Positions 51,931-60,822 of a stretch of DNA of 64,000 nt are shown here, piece after piece (the first letter of the stretch is position 1; each line of letters opens with the position of its first letter). The notes beneath the pieces were generated by a model. The model was not told the origin of the DNA. It ran no database searches and saw only the letters and a program-made list of their open reading frames with translations. Position numbers and translations under genes: made by a program. The stretch spans positions 186,001-250,000 of the forward strand of contig CAZDWS010000003.1 of NCBI GenBank assembly GCA_964509295.1, in the 5' to 3' direction. This stretch comes from JBGSQR01 sp964509295. GTDB lineage: Bacteria; Desulfobacterota; Desulfuromonadia; Geobacterales; Pseudopelobacteraceae.

Positions 51931-53493
51931 CTACTCCCACTCAATAGTTGCAGGTGGTTTGCTGGAAATATCATAAACAACCCTATTGATCCCTTTGACT
52001 TCATTAATGATCCTGGCGCTGATTCTGGCCATATCCTCATATGGCAATGGATACCAGCCTGCAGTCATAAAATCTTTGGTTTCAACGGCTCGGAGAGCGA
52101 CAACATATTCATAAGTACGCCCATCCCCCATTACACCGACACTCTTGACTGGCAGGAAAACAGCAAAGGCCTGACTGATTTTCTGATAGTGACCGGAGGA
52201 ATATAACTCTTCGATGTAAATTGCATCGGCTCTCCGCAGAATATCCGCGTATTCCTTTTTTACTTCACCAAGAATTCGAACACCAAGTCCGGGTCCTGGA
52301 AATGGATGTCTCCAGACCATCTGATGTGGCAGACCCAACTCCTCGCCAATTGCACGAACCTCGTCTTTAAACAGTTCACGTAATGGTTCCAGCAACTTGA
52401 GTTTCATATGTTCAGGCAGTCCACCAACATTGTGATGACTCTTTATATTATGTGCCTTTCCTGTTTTTGAGCCGGCAGATTCGATAACGTCCGGGTAGAT
52501 TGTTCCCTGGGCCAGCCAACGGGCATCCTCAATCCGACAGGACTCTTCATCAAATATCTCTACAAACAGTCCGCCAATAATCTTGCGTTTACGCTCAGGA
52601 TCACTCTCTCCGGCCAGTGCCGACAAAAATCGTTCTTCAGCATCAACGCGGATTACTTTGACACCCAGGTTCTCGGCAAAAGTTGCCATAACCTGATCAC
52701 CCTCGGCCAGACGTAACAGACCGTTGTCAACAAAAACGCATGTCAGTTGATCTCCAATGGCACGATGAATCAAGGCAGCAGCAACAGAGGAATCAACCCC
52801 GCCGGAAAGACCCAGGATTACACGATCATTGCCGACCTGCTGCCGAATTTTGGCAACAGCATCCTCTATAATCAGTCCCGGAGTCCATTGTCCGGTACAT
52901 CCGCATATTTTACGAACAAATGTGTCGATTAGCTGTTCGCCACGGGGAGTATGATTAACCTCGGGGTGAAACTGTACGCCATAGAGATTTCTGGTAACAT
53001 CCTGAATAGCACAAACCGGTGCATTATCGGTAATAGAGACCACGTCAAAACCTTTAGGTACATGGGCGACATGATCGCCATGACTCATCCAGACCGGGCT
53101 TTTTCCTTCTATAAAGAAACCGTCGAATAAAGGTCCCGGCTCACCGCAAGCCAGTAACTCAGCATGGCCAAACTCCCTTTTACCTGCAGGCACTACCTCG
53201 CCACTAAAGTGTCGGCTCATCAGTTGCATGCCGTAACAGATGCCCAATACCGGAACACCCATTTCAAAAAGTTCTTCTGCAACAGTTGGTGCGCCTGGTT
53301 CATAAACCGATTTGGGACCGCCTGACAGGATAATTCCGGTAGGTGCAAAAGCATTTATAGCGGCCTGATCCATGTCAAAAGGATGCAATTCGCAGTAAAC
53401 ATGGGCTTCACGTACACGTCTGGCAATCAGTTGGGTGTACTGTGACCCGAAATCAAGAATCAGTATTTTCTGGCTATGTATATCTGTTGTCAT
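51931..53493 (-). CDS. guaA: GMP synthase (glutamine-hydrolysing)
   Basis: A 520-residue enzyme that aminates XMP to GMP. The N-terminal class I glutamine amidotransferase domain has the nucleophile in LGICYGMQL (about residues 82-90) and the HPEV histidine-glutamate pair near 175. The ATP pyrophosphatase domain has the PP-loop GLSGGVDSSVAA near 228. The C-terminal dimerisation domain ends in the typical SSKPPATIEWE. It starts 5 bases after the guaB stop, so guaB-guaA form an operon. Confidence 0.97.
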   Translation of the reverse strand: MTTDIHSQKILILDFGSQYTQLIARRVREAHVYCELHPFDMDQAAINAFAPTGIILSGGPKSVYEPGAPTVAEELFEMGVPVLGICYGMQLMSRHFSGEVVPAGKREFGHAELLACGEPGPLFDGFFIEGKSPVWMSHGDHVAHVPKGFDVVSITDNAPVCAIQDVTRNLYGVQFHPEVNHTPRGEQLIDTFVRKICGCTGQWTPGLIIEDAVAKIRQQVGNDRVILGLSGGVDSSVAAALIHRAIGDQLTCVFVDNGLLRLAEGDQVMATFAENLGVKVIRVDAEERFLSALAGESDPERKRKIIGGLFVEIFDEESCRIEDARWLAQGTIYPDVIESAGSKTGKAHNIKSHHNVGGLPEHMKLKLLEPLRELFKDEVRAIGEELGLPHQMVWRHPFPGPGLGVRILGEVKKEYADILRRADAIYIEELYSSGHYQKISQAFAVFLPVKSVGVMGDGRTYEYVVALRAVETKDFMTAGWYPLPYEDMARISARIINEVKGINRVVYDISSKPPATIEWE

Positions 53494-53498
53494 AAGTA

Positions 53499-54968
53499 TC
53501 AGTTTCCAACTCTGTAATTAGGAGCTTCTTTGGTTATGGTTACATCATGTACATGGGACTCTTTCAGGCCAGCTCCGGTAATACGGATAAAACGCCCTTT
53601 TTCCTGCAGCTCTTTGATATTAGCACAGCCGGTATATCCCATGCCTGATCTCAGACCGCCCAGCAGCTGATGGATATTTGCAGAAAGTGGTCCACGCAGT
53701 GGTACCATTCCTTCAATTCCCTCTGGTACCAGCTTTACATCATCACCGACTTCCGACTGAAAATAGCGATCCTTGCTACCATCTTTCATGGCGCCGATAG
53801 ATCCCATGCCACGATAGCTCTTGTAGGTACGCCCTTGATATAGAACTGTATCACCGGGAGATTCCTCTGTACCGGCAAAAAGCGACCCGATCATAATGCT
53901 GTCGGCTCCGGCAGTAATTGCTTTGGGCAGATCGCCGGAATATTTGATACCACCATCGGCGATCACAGGAACGCCATATTTATGGGCTACGCGTGCGCAC
54001 TCATGAATTGCAGTGATTTGAGGGACTCCAACACCTGCAACAATTCGTGTTGTACAGATGGAACCGGGCCCAATCCCGACTTTGATACCGTCTACTCCGG
54101 CTTTTATTAGAGCTTCAGCAGCTTCGGCTGTGGCTATATTACCGGCTATTATTTCACAATCGGGAAAAATCTGTTTTGCACGAATGACAGCATCGATAAC
54201 TCCCTGGGAGTGACCATGAGCCGTATCAATAACAATCACATCCGCACCGGCCTTGATCAGTGCCTCCATTCGGGCTTCCATATCGGCTGTTGGACCAACG
54301 GCTGCTCCGACTCTGAGGCGCCCCAGACTGTCCTTACAGGCATTAGGATATTTTTTAACTTTCTCAATATCCTTAATAGTAATCAAACCTTTAAGAAAAC
54401 GGTCTTCATCAACCACAAGCAACTTCTCAACACGGGTATTTTTGAGATGTTCCTTCGCCTGCTCCAAGGTCGTTCCGATTGAGACCGTAACTAAATTACG
54501 TTTTGTCATTCGAGCCGATATAGGCAGATTGTAATCCGTTTCGAAACGCAGGTCGCGGTTGGTCAGGATACCGACCAGCTTGCCGTTAGCCTTGGTTACA
54601 GGAACGCCGGAAATACGATAGCGCTCCATGATATCCAGTGCCTCACTGATTTTCTGGTTCGGTCTCATGGTGATCGGATCCACAATCATTCCGGACTCGC
54701 TCTTTTTTACCTTATCAACTTCATAAGCCTGCTGTTCAATACTCAGGTTCTTATGAATGATGCCGATTCCGCCTTCACGGGCCATACAGATAGCGGTGCG
54801 GGCCTCGGTAACCGAGTCCATGGCGGCACTGACAAGAGGAATATTGAGTACAATGTTGCGTGAGATACGGGTGGAAAGATTTGCGTCGCGAGGCAGGACA
54901 ACTGAGTGTGCCGGAACGAGGAGGACATCGTCAAAGGTCAAGCCTTCCTGTAGTTTATCGTAGGGCAT
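53499..54968 (-). CDS. guaB: IMP dehydrogenase
   Basis: A 489-residue NAD-dependent enzyme that oxidises IMP to XMP, the committed step to GMP. The TIM barrel is split by two CBS domains (about residues 95-205) that may sense nucleotides. The catalytic loop is GPGSICTTR (Cys near 305), and the flap carries the Arg-Tyr pair in YRGMGSIGAM. Length and order are normal. The next gene in the transcript, guaA, is 5 bases away. Upstream, TTGACT occurs twice in tandem (about 55018-55033), a likely promoter region, though the -10 box is unclear. Confidence 0.97.
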   Translation of the reverse strand: MPYDKLQEGLTFDDVLLVPAHSVVLPRDANLSTRISRNIVLNIPLVSAAMDSVTEARTAICMAREGGIGIIHKNLSIEQQAYEVDKVKKSESGMIVDPITMRPNQKISEALDIMERYRISGVPVTKANGKLVGILTNRDLRFETDYNLPISARMTKRNLVTVSIGTTLEQAKEHLKNTRVEKLLVVDEDRFLKGLITIKDIEKVKKYPNACKDSLGRLRVGAAVGPTADMEARMEALIKAGADVIVIDTAHGHSQGVIDAVIRAKQIFPDCEIIAGNIATAEAAEALIKAGVDGIKVGIGPGSICTTRIVAGVGVPQITAIHECARVAHKYGVPVIADGGIKYSGDLPKAITAGADSIMIGSLFAGTEESPGDTVLYQGRTYKSYRGMGSIGAMKDGSKDRYFQSEVGDDVKLVPEGIEGMVPLRGPLSANIHQLLGGLRSGMGYTGCANIKELQEKGRFIRITGAGLKESHVHDVTITKEAPNYRVGN

Positions 54969-55098
54969 GAATGACTCCTGGAATTTATAAAATTTTATAG
55001 AAGTTAGTACAGCAGCTGACTCAAGTCAAGTCAAAATAGACTCATGAAAGCTTAATTATATCTATGAATTTATATATCAAATACATATGCAAATTGAA

Positions 55099-56073
55099 CT
55101 AGCCATGCCGAATACGAGGATCAGCAAGGGCATAACAGATATCTGCGATTAGATTGCCAATCAAGGTAAGAAAGGCACCAATCACAAGAATACCCATCAC
55201 AACCGGGTAGTCACGAGACATGACTCCCTGGTAGAAAAGTTGTCCCATACCGGGCAAAGAAAAAATTGTTTCAAATATGACACTGCCGCCAATCAGACCT
55301 GGTATGGAAAAACCGGCCAATGTAATCAGCGGCAGCATGGCATTTCTCAATGCATGTTTATAAATAACCACTCTCTCCGAAAGCCCTTTGGCACGAGCAG
55401 TTGTAATATAATCCTGTCCTATTACATTTAGCATTGATGAACGCATGTAGCGAGAAAGCCCAGCCAGACTGCCAAAAGAGGCTACCATTACAGGCATGAT
55501 CAGATGCTTTACCATATCCCATAGGTACTTGACCGTACCATAACTATCACTGCCCAGGGTATGCAGACCGGAAATCGGCAACCAATTAAGTTTTACTCCA
55601 AACAGATACATTAACAATAGGGCCAGCCAAAAGGTCGGCACGGCAAATCCGAGAAAAACAAATACTGTAATACCTTTATCCAGCAAAGTATCCCGATGGG
55701 TAGCTGCAAGAATACCAATAGGTATGGCCAAACCAAATTCGAGTATCAGGGCAATTAAATTAAGCGATATTGTTACAGGCAGCCGCTCTTTAATTTTATC
55801 AACAACAGGTCTGCTATCAGAAGAAAAGGAGCGCCCTAGATCAAATCTTGCCAGTTTACCTACCCAATCAAAATACTGCACGTGCAAAGGCTGATCCAGG
55901 CCGTAGAATTTTTTCAAGCGTTCACGTGCCTCCTTGCCAACTTTGGGATTCATGGCCATCTGCATTTCAACCGGCTCACCTGGTGCAAGATGAATAACGG
56001 AAAAAGTTATCAATGTTATGCCGATCATCAAAGGAATCAGCATCAGAATACGCTTTATCAGATACTTGGCCAT
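55099..56073 (-). CDS. DppB-type ABC transporter permease, lone gene
   Basis: A 324-residue inner-membrane permease of the peptide/nickel family. The N-terminal membrane segment (MLIPLMIGITLITFSVIHL) and APGEP motif near residue 32, six membrane segments in all, and the EAA-like loop QDYITTARAKGLSE near 220-233 are all typical of DppB/OppB. The length is normal and the frame intact. The usual partners (substrate-binding protein, DppC permease, two ATPases) are not next to it: guaB lies downstream and nifS upstream behind a terminator. The rest of the transporter must be encoded elsewhere, or the gene is a relic of one. Confidence 0.9.
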   Translation of the reverse strand: MAKYLIKRILMLIPLMIGITLITFSVIHLAPGEPVEMQMAMNPKVGKEARERLKKFYGLDQPLHVQYFDWVGKLARFDLGRSFSSDSRPVVDKIKERLPVTISLNLIALILEFGLAIPIGILAATHRDTLLDKGITVFVFLGFAVPTFWLALLLMYLFGVKLNWLPISGLHTLGSDSYGTVKYLWDMVKHLIMPVMVASFGSLAGLSRYMRSSMLNVIGQDYITTARAKGLSERVVIYKHALRNAMLPLITLAGFSIPGLIGGSVIFETIFSLPGMGQLFYQGVMSRDYPVVMGILVIGAFLTLIGNLIADICYALADPRIRHG

Positions 56074-56148
56074 ACTCTCTTTCGTAAACAGTTAAATTAC
56101 CTGCCGTTCAATACCCACATATTCTAACCTGTTTTTTACGATTCTCCA

Positions 56149-56187
56149 GCAAAAAACAAAGGGCGACTTTTGGTCGCCCTTTGTTTT
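56149..56187 (-). terminator. Rho-independent terminator after nifS
   Basis: A perfect 15-bp stem (56153-56167 with 56173-56187) and a 5-base loop. On the minus strand it is followed by a T-rich stretch, and it begins 19 bases after the nifS stop. Confidence 0.85.
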
Positions 56188-56205
56188 AGACTATTTATAT
56201 AAAAG

Positions 56206-57381
56206 TTATGGTTTTACGTTCAGAAACTCACGGCCAAATGGCGACATCTGGCGTAGCCTTGAGATAATAGGCGGCATCTCTTTGATAACTGTATCAACTT
56301 CAGCATCAGTTGTATAGCGTGACAGTGAGAATCTGATAGACCCATGGGCGCAGGTGAATGGGACTCCCATAGCTCGCAGCACATGTGAAGGCTCCAGAGA
56401 GCCTGATGTACAGGCACTTCCGGAGGAGGCACAGATACCATGTTCAGAAAGCAGCATCAGAATAGCCTCCCCTTCTACGAATTCAAATGCAATTGAAGTC
56501 GTATTTGGAAGACGCTCTGCAGCACCTCCATTGATGCGTGCATAAGGAATGGCCTGCATCAAAGCATCCTGCAGACGATCTCGCATGGCCAATACCTGAG
56601 TATTTTCCAGATCCATATGTGTTGCGGCAAGCTCACAGGCCTTACCCAATGCAATTATGGCTGCAGTATTCTCCGTACCGGCCCTGCGGCTCTTTTCCTG
56701 ATGACCACCCACAAGAAACGGTCTAAATGGTGTACCACGTCGCAGATAAAGTACGCCAATACCTTTGGGAGCGTGAAGCTTGTGACCGGAAAGTGACATC
56801 ATATCAACAGAAGAGTTAGCCATATTAATCGGGATCTTGCCAATAGCCTGAACCGCATCAGTATGAAACAGAGCGCCCTTGGCTTTGGCAATGGCAGCAG
56901 CTTCTTCAATAGGAAATATAACACCGGTTTCGTTGTTGGCCCACATCAGAGAAACTATAGCGGTATCAGTATCCACTGCAGCTTTGTATTCAGCCATATC
57001 CAGACGTCCATCTCCATCTACACCGATTTCAGTTACGCGGTAACCCCTTTGTGTCAGGTTGCGGCATTGGGTCAAAACAGCCGGGTGCTCGACACGCGAA
57101 GTAATTACATGACGACGTTCAGGAAACACTTCCAATGCGGAACGGATGGCGGCATTGTCACTCTCAGTTCCACAGGCGGTAAAAATGATCTCCTCGGGAG
57201 AAGCACCAAGAAGAGCGGCTACACGGTTACGGGCCTCATCAACCTTTTTCTGTACCTGACCGCCAAAAAAGTGCATGGAACTGGGATTGCCGTACAACTC
57301 GCAGAAGTATGGACGCATCTCCTCAAAAACAGCCTCATCCGTTTTGGTAGTGGCATTATTGTCGAGATAGATTTCTTTCAC
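56206..57381 (-). CDS. nifS: Cysteine desulfurase NifS
   Basis: A 391-residue class V PLP aminotransferase that takes sulfur from cysteine for Fe-S assembly. The start matches NifS/IscS (IYLDNNATTK). The PLP lysine lies in MSLSGHKLHAPKG near residue 203, and the persulfide cysteine is in SSGSACTSG near 325. GTG at 57381 is the start, overlapping the nifU stop by 4 bases (GTGA) with GGAGG a few bases upstream. With the three-domain NifU next door it forms the general Fe-S assembly pair of this group; no nitrogenase gene lies in the window. Confidence 0.95.
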   Translation of the reverse strand: MKEIYLDNNATTKTDEAVFEEMRPYFCELYGNPSSMHFFGGQVQKKVDEARNRVAALLGASPEEIIFTACGTESDNAAIRSALEVFPERRHVITSRVEHPAVLTQCRNLTQRGYRVTEIGVDGDGRLDMAEYKAAVDTDTAIVSLMWANNETGVIFPIEEAAAIAKAKGALFHTDAVQAIGKIPINMANSSVDMMSLSGHKLHAPKGIGVLYLRRGTPFRPFLVGGHQEKSRRAGTENTAAIIALGKACELAATHMDLENTQVLAMRDRLQDALMQAIPYARINGGAAERLPNTTSIAFEFVEGEAILMLLSEHGICASSGSACTSGSLEPSHVLRAMGVPFTCAHGSIRFSLSRYTTDAEVDTVIKEMPPIISRLRQMSPFGREFLNVKP

Positions 57382-58250
57382 GCAGGCACCTCCTCAACTA
57401 CGATATCTTCGGCAACGAGATCGCGCAGTTTACTTTCAACCATTCGAGCGGTATTACCGGAGGAAGCACAACCTGCACAAGCTTTACGGAAGGCAACCTG
57501 GACCTTGGAACCATCAATGTCAATCAATTCAAGGTCGCCGCCATCAGCCCAAAGCAATGGACGGATATCACGCTCAAGCACTTCCTGAATCATCTGCATT
57601 TTTTTCATGTTAGAAAGTTTTTCAGGACGTACTCTTGGTTGTGCCGCAGCTTCACCAAGTACCTGGGCAATCAAATCCTTGATTTTTGGGATACAACCAC
57701 CACAAGCCCCGCCCGCTTTTGTAAAATGAGTTACCTGTTCTGCGGTCGTCAGTTTATTGGTCTCAATTACCTTTTTCAAAAACGTATCCGTAATACCGAA
57801 ACATTTACAAACCAATTCACCTTCATAATCCGGATATGCATGGCCATGATCATGCTCGCTGTCATGGGCGGGTATGGGCTCACCGCGATATTTGGCAACT
57901 GCGACTTCCAGGGCTTCCTGTCCCATAACCGAACAGTGCATTTTTTCCTCAGGCAAACCACCAAGGAAGTCGGCAATATCCTGGTTGCTGATCGCCATGG
58001 CCTCATCAAGTGTTTTGCCCTTAAGCATTTCAGTCAAAGCTGAAGAGGATGCTATGGCGCTTGCACAACCGAATGTCTGAAATTTGGCGTCAACGATCTT
58101 TTCCTTGTTATCATCAAGTTTTAGATACAACTTAAGGGCGTCTCCACAAGCCAGACTACCAACCTCACCTATTGCATCAGCATCTGCTATATCCCCAACG
58201 TTTCTGGGGTTCAAAAAATGATCTTTTACTATTGGTGTGTAATCCCACAT
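57378..58250 (-). CDS. nifU: Fe-S cluster scaffold protein NifU, full length
   Basis: A 290-residue, three-part scaffold. The IscU-like N-terminal domain (about 1-125) has cysteines in SLACGDALKLYL, FGCASAIASSSALTE and HCSV. A central BFD-like [2Fe-2S] domain (about 145-195) has CKCFGI and GGACGGCIPKI. The C-terminal NifU/Nfu domain (about 215-285) has CAGCASSG. All cluster ligands look intact. It is the first gene of nifU-nifS, preceded by a promoter and a small perfect palindrome that may be an operator. Confidence 0.95.
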   Translation of the reverse strand: MWDYTPIVKDHFLNPRNVGDIADADAIGEVGSLACGDALKLYLKLDDNKEKIVDAKFQTFGCASAIASSSALTEMLKGKTLDEAMAISNQDIADFLGGLPEEKMHCSVMGQEALEVAVAKYRGEPIPAHDSEHDHGHAYPDYEGELVCKCFGITDTFLKKVIETNKLTTAEQVTHFTKAGGACGGCIPKIKDLIAQVLGEAAAQPRVRPEKLSNMKKMQMIQEVLERDIRPLLWADGGDLELIDIDGSKVQVAFRKACAGCASSGNTARMVESKLRDLVAEDIVVEEVPA

Positions 58251-58286
58251 CTTGTATTCCTCCGTAATTTATTACTAAATAAGACA

Positions 58287-58296
58287 GCAACGTTGC
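58287..58296. promoter_or_regulatory. Palindrome GCAACGTTGC downstream of the nifU -10 box
   Basis: A perfect 10-base palindrome about 14 bases downstream of the candidate -10 box, near the expected start of transcription. It is a possible operator for an Fe-S-responsive regulator; no regulator gene is adjacent. Confidence 0.35.
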
Positions 58297-58310
58297 CACC
58301 TATATTTAAT

Positions 58311-58338
58311 ATTATAATGATCATCTTATCAGACACAA
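58311..58338 (-). promoter_or_regulatory. Candidate sigma70 promoter for nifU-nifS
   Basis: On the minus strand TTGTGT (58333-58338), 16-base spacer, consensus TATAAT (58311-58316), 60 bases upstream of the nifU start. Confidence 0.52.
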
Positions 58339-58387
58339 TCAAGACTTAATTTGTCCTGAATCAAAAAAAACATCAAATAAACTCAAT

Positions 58388-59812
58388 TCAACCTAAAATA
58401 AAACCCTTTCCTGCTGACATGACTTCTGTTAAACGGGCCTCGGAAGACGCCTCACCATAAAGTCTGACTACAGGTTCAGTACCAGATTTACGGAAAAGCA
58501 TCCAGCTTCCATCCTCAAGAAGCAGTTTTGTCCCGTCAATACGGATTACATCAATTACTTTGCTGCCGGCTACCTCCAGCGGAACAGCGTTAATTTTGGC
58601 AGCATATGCTATTTCCAGTTCGGGAGACAACTTCAGATTATCGCGTCTTGTAACAAAGCGCCCTACCTCACCGTATAATTTTTCCAGCAGCTCCTTTACC
58701 GACTTACCTTCCCTGGCAACCATTTCAGCCACAAGGAAGCAGGCCAGAATCCCATCTTTCTCCGGCACATGCCCTTTGATTGTTAAACCGGCACTCTCCT
58801 CACCACCGATAACAATCTTGTCCTGACAGATCAGTTCACCAATATACTTGAAGCCAACTGGTGTCTCATAAACAGGAACACCATGTTTTTTGGCAACAGC
58901 ATCAATAAGGTGTGATGTAGCCACACTGCGAGCCACACCGCCTTCAAGCTTGCGGACCCTGATCAGATAATCCAGTAGCAAAGCAATAATATAGTTAGGC
59001 TCTATGAAGCTGCCATCAGCATCAATAATTCCGAAACGATCTGCATCACCATCGGTTGCAAGACCAAGTTTTACTTCCGGATCCCCCTTAACCAGCTTTA
59101 TGAAATCGGGGATATGACTTTCTGAAGGTTCAGGCGGCTGCCCGCCAAAATAAGGATCAAGATGATCGTTGATCATTACAAAAGGAATATTCCTACTTCT
59201 TAATGGTGCGTCAAGATAGCCACGAGCCGTACCAAAGAGTGGATTCAATGCAACCTTGCCAAGGCTGGCAATTGCATCAAAATCAACCTTCTGCTCCAGG
59301 GCATTCAGATATTCTTCTCTCGGATTTATAGATTCCAGCAGGCCCAACTGAATAGCTTCGCTCAGCAAAGGCTCTTTGTAACAAACCGTACCGAGCATCT
59401 GATTAGCCCTGCGCTCTATATCCTGTGTTGTTTCAGGTAGAGCAGGCCCACCCCATGACGGTGAAAACTTGACTCCATTGTATTCTGGTGGATTATGGCT
59501 GGCTGTGAAGTTGATACCACCAGCAGCCTTACGACGCAAGATCTCAAAGGAAATAACCGGAGTTGGCACATCTCGATCACAAAGAAAAGATTTGATGCCG
59601 GCACCGGCAAATACACGCGCAGCCTCCTGAGCAAAGCGCGGCCCCATAAAACGTGTATCACAACCTATAACAACGCCTTTCTGCTGTTCTCCAGCCGCAA
59701 TCAGGTTATCTGCTATGGCCTGAATAACAACTTTTACATTGCTGAAAGTGAAGTCTTCGCAAAGAATTCCACGCCAACCGGACGTTCCGAAAGCAATACG
59801 CGTCATTTTCAT
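58388..59812 (-). CDS. Phosphoglucomutase/phosphomannomutase family protein
   Basis: About 474 residues of the alpha-D-phosphohexomutase family. The start (TRIAFGTSGWRGI) and the four family landmarks are visible: the catalytic serine loop NFTASHNPPEYNG near residue 108, the metal loop DGDADRFG near 250, the sugar-binding GEESAG near 340, and the phosphate-binding RKSGTEPVVRLY near 438. It interconverts hexose 1- and 6-phosphates; glucose versus mannose specificity is not clear. ATG at 59812 is preferred, with AAGGA just upstream; the frame continues to an ATG at 59893 with no support. It is divergent from the PxxKW gene. Confidence 0.92.
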   Translation of the reverse strand: MKMTRIAFGTSGWRGILCEDFTFSNVKVVIQAIADNLIAAGEQQKGVVIGCDTRFMGPRFAQEAARVFAGAGIKSFLCDRDVPTPVISFEILRRKAAGGINFTASHNPPEYNGVKFSPSWGGPALPETTQDIERRANQMLGTVCYKEPLLSEAIQLGLLESINPREEYLNALEQKVDFDAIASLGKVALNPLFGTARGYLDAPLRSRNIPFVMINDHLDPYFGGQPPEPSESHIPDFIKLVKGDPEVKLGLATDGDADRFGIIDADGSFIEPNYIIALLLDYLIRVRKLEGGVARSVATSHLIDAVAKKHGVPVYETPVGFKYIGELICQDKIVIGGEESAGLTIKGHVPEKDGILACFLVAEMVAREGKSVKELLEKLYGEVGRFVTRRDNLKLSPELEIAYAAKINAVPLEVAGSKVIDVIRIDGTKLLLEDGSWMLFRKSGTEPVVRLYGEASSEARLTEVMSAGKGFILG

Positions 59813-59913
59813 ACCATCCTTAAAATAATAAGACAGCTTTTGTCGTATTAGATTAATACAGAGATGCCGGTCCGTCAAGTCAAACAGGCCCATAAACTAA
59901 AGGATTTTTCCTG

Positions 59914-59949
59914 TTGACTTTGTTTACCCATACTTGTTACATTTATATT
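59914..59949 (+). promoter_or_regulatory. Candidate promoter for the PxxKW gene
   Basis: TTGACT (59914-59919) or TTGTTT (59920-59925), the latter with an 18-base spacer to TATATT (59944-59949). Confidence 0.45.
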
Positions 59950-59982
59950 TCAGTCCACGAACAAATTTCAGGAGGAAGAAGC

Positions 59983-60276
59983 ATGCAGTGTCAGACAGTA
60001 CTTCCAGGTATCGAGTGTACCTTTTGGGGAAAACAAGGTTGTATTTTTACGGGTGGCTCCTGCCAGACGATCGTTGAAAATTGTGAGGGTTGTGAACGGA
60101 TCGTAACCGGTACAATCGGACAGGTCTGTAATGCATACCCTGCTCCAGAAAAAAAGTGGCAGAACGGCATCTGTAACTTCGCAACCCACGTGAAGATTGA
60201 ACTTAAAACAGACGATGCCAAAGTCAACCCACTCAAAGCTTCCAAAAAAGCAGCCGGTGCCAAGAAGAAGAAGTAA
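59983..60276 (+). CDS. PxxKW family cysteine-rich protein
   Basis: A 97-residue protein with a cysteine-rich N-terminal two-thirds. Cys residues occur near positions 3, 10, 18, 26, 33, 36, 50 and 64. The defining motif is YPAPEKKWQNGICNF, followed by a lysine-rich tail (KKAAGAKKKK). The name comes from the PxxKW motif (PEKKW here). The ATG at 59983 has an ideal AGGAGG nine bases upstream. The family is found in anaerobic deltaproteobacteria and its function is unknown; the cysteine pattern suggests a zinc or Fe-S site, which is inference. It has its own promoter and terminator. Confidence 0.85.
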   Translation: MQCQTVLPGIECTFWGKQGCIFTGGSCQTIVENCEGCERIVTGTIGQVCNAYPAPEKKWQNGICNFATHVKIELKTDDAKVNPLKASKKAAGAKKKK

Positions 60277-60302
60277 TTTTTTCTTTGACCACATTATTTC
60301 TG

Positions 60303-60332
60303 AAGGGGGGATTCAATATCCCCCCTTTTTTA
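60303..60332 (+). terminator. Rho-independent terminator after the PxxKW gene
   Basis: GGGGGGAT (60305-60312) pairs with ATCCCCCC (60318-60325) around a 5-base loop, followed by TTTTTT. It ends 17 bases before the Nudix start, so the Nudix gene depends on readthrough or on a promoter not seen. Confidence 0.88.
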
Positions 60333-60348
60333 GTTTCCGGAGAGACAT

Positions 60349-60810
60349 ATGTCATTCAATTCTCTTGAATGCCCGAATTGCGGATCAATAGTAAAACAGT
60401 ACAGGAACCCGATTCCGACGGTTGATATCATAATCGAAATCAATTCAGGAATAGTTCTGATTGAGCGGAAAAACCCTCCCCATGGATGGGCATTACCGGG
60501 TGGTTTTGTTGATTATGGTGAAAGTCTGGAAAGCGCTGCCATACGTGAGGCAGCCGAAGAGACATCATTGAAAGTTACAGACCTGCTGTTACTTGGTTGC
60601 TATTCAAAACCGGATCGTGACTCGCGTATGCATACCATTTCCACTGTCTTTGTGGCAAAAGGCTCTGGTACACCCATGGCTGCTGACGACGCATCAAACC
60701 TGGCTGTTTTTACGCCCGACACACTTCCTTCGCAACTTTGCTTTGATCATTCGGAAATACTTGCGGATTACATCAGAAAAAAGAACAATCAAAGGATTAA
60801 CATTAGCTAG
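60349..60810 (+). CDS. Nudix hydrolase with a short zinc-knuckle N-terminus
   Basis: A 153-residue pyrophosphohydrolase. The Nudix box is complete (GGFVDYGES, then REAAEET, about residues 48-71). The first 12 residues contain CPNCG, a half zinc ribbon as seen in some NADH-pyrophosphatase-like members; only one CxxC is present. Substrates may be NADH, nucleoside diphosphate sugars or oxidised nucleotides and cannot be told. CCGGAGAG lies upstream of the ATG. It ends 12 bases from the convergent mqnA. Confidence 0.88.
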   Translation: MSFNSLECPNCGSIVKQYRNPIPTVDIIIEINSGIVLIERKNPPHGWALPGGFVDYGESLESAAIREAAEETSLKVTDLLLLGCYSKPDRDSRMHTISTVFVAKGSGTPMAADDASNLAVFTPDTLPSQLCFDHSEILADYIRKKNNQRINIS

Positions 60811-60822
60811 TAACCAATTGCA

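Noticed and set aside
56863..57588. A 241-codon open frame on the plus strand across the nifS-nifU junction
   Set aside because: It is antisense to two highly conserved genes, has no family resemblance and no ribosome-binding site; it is a shadow frame.
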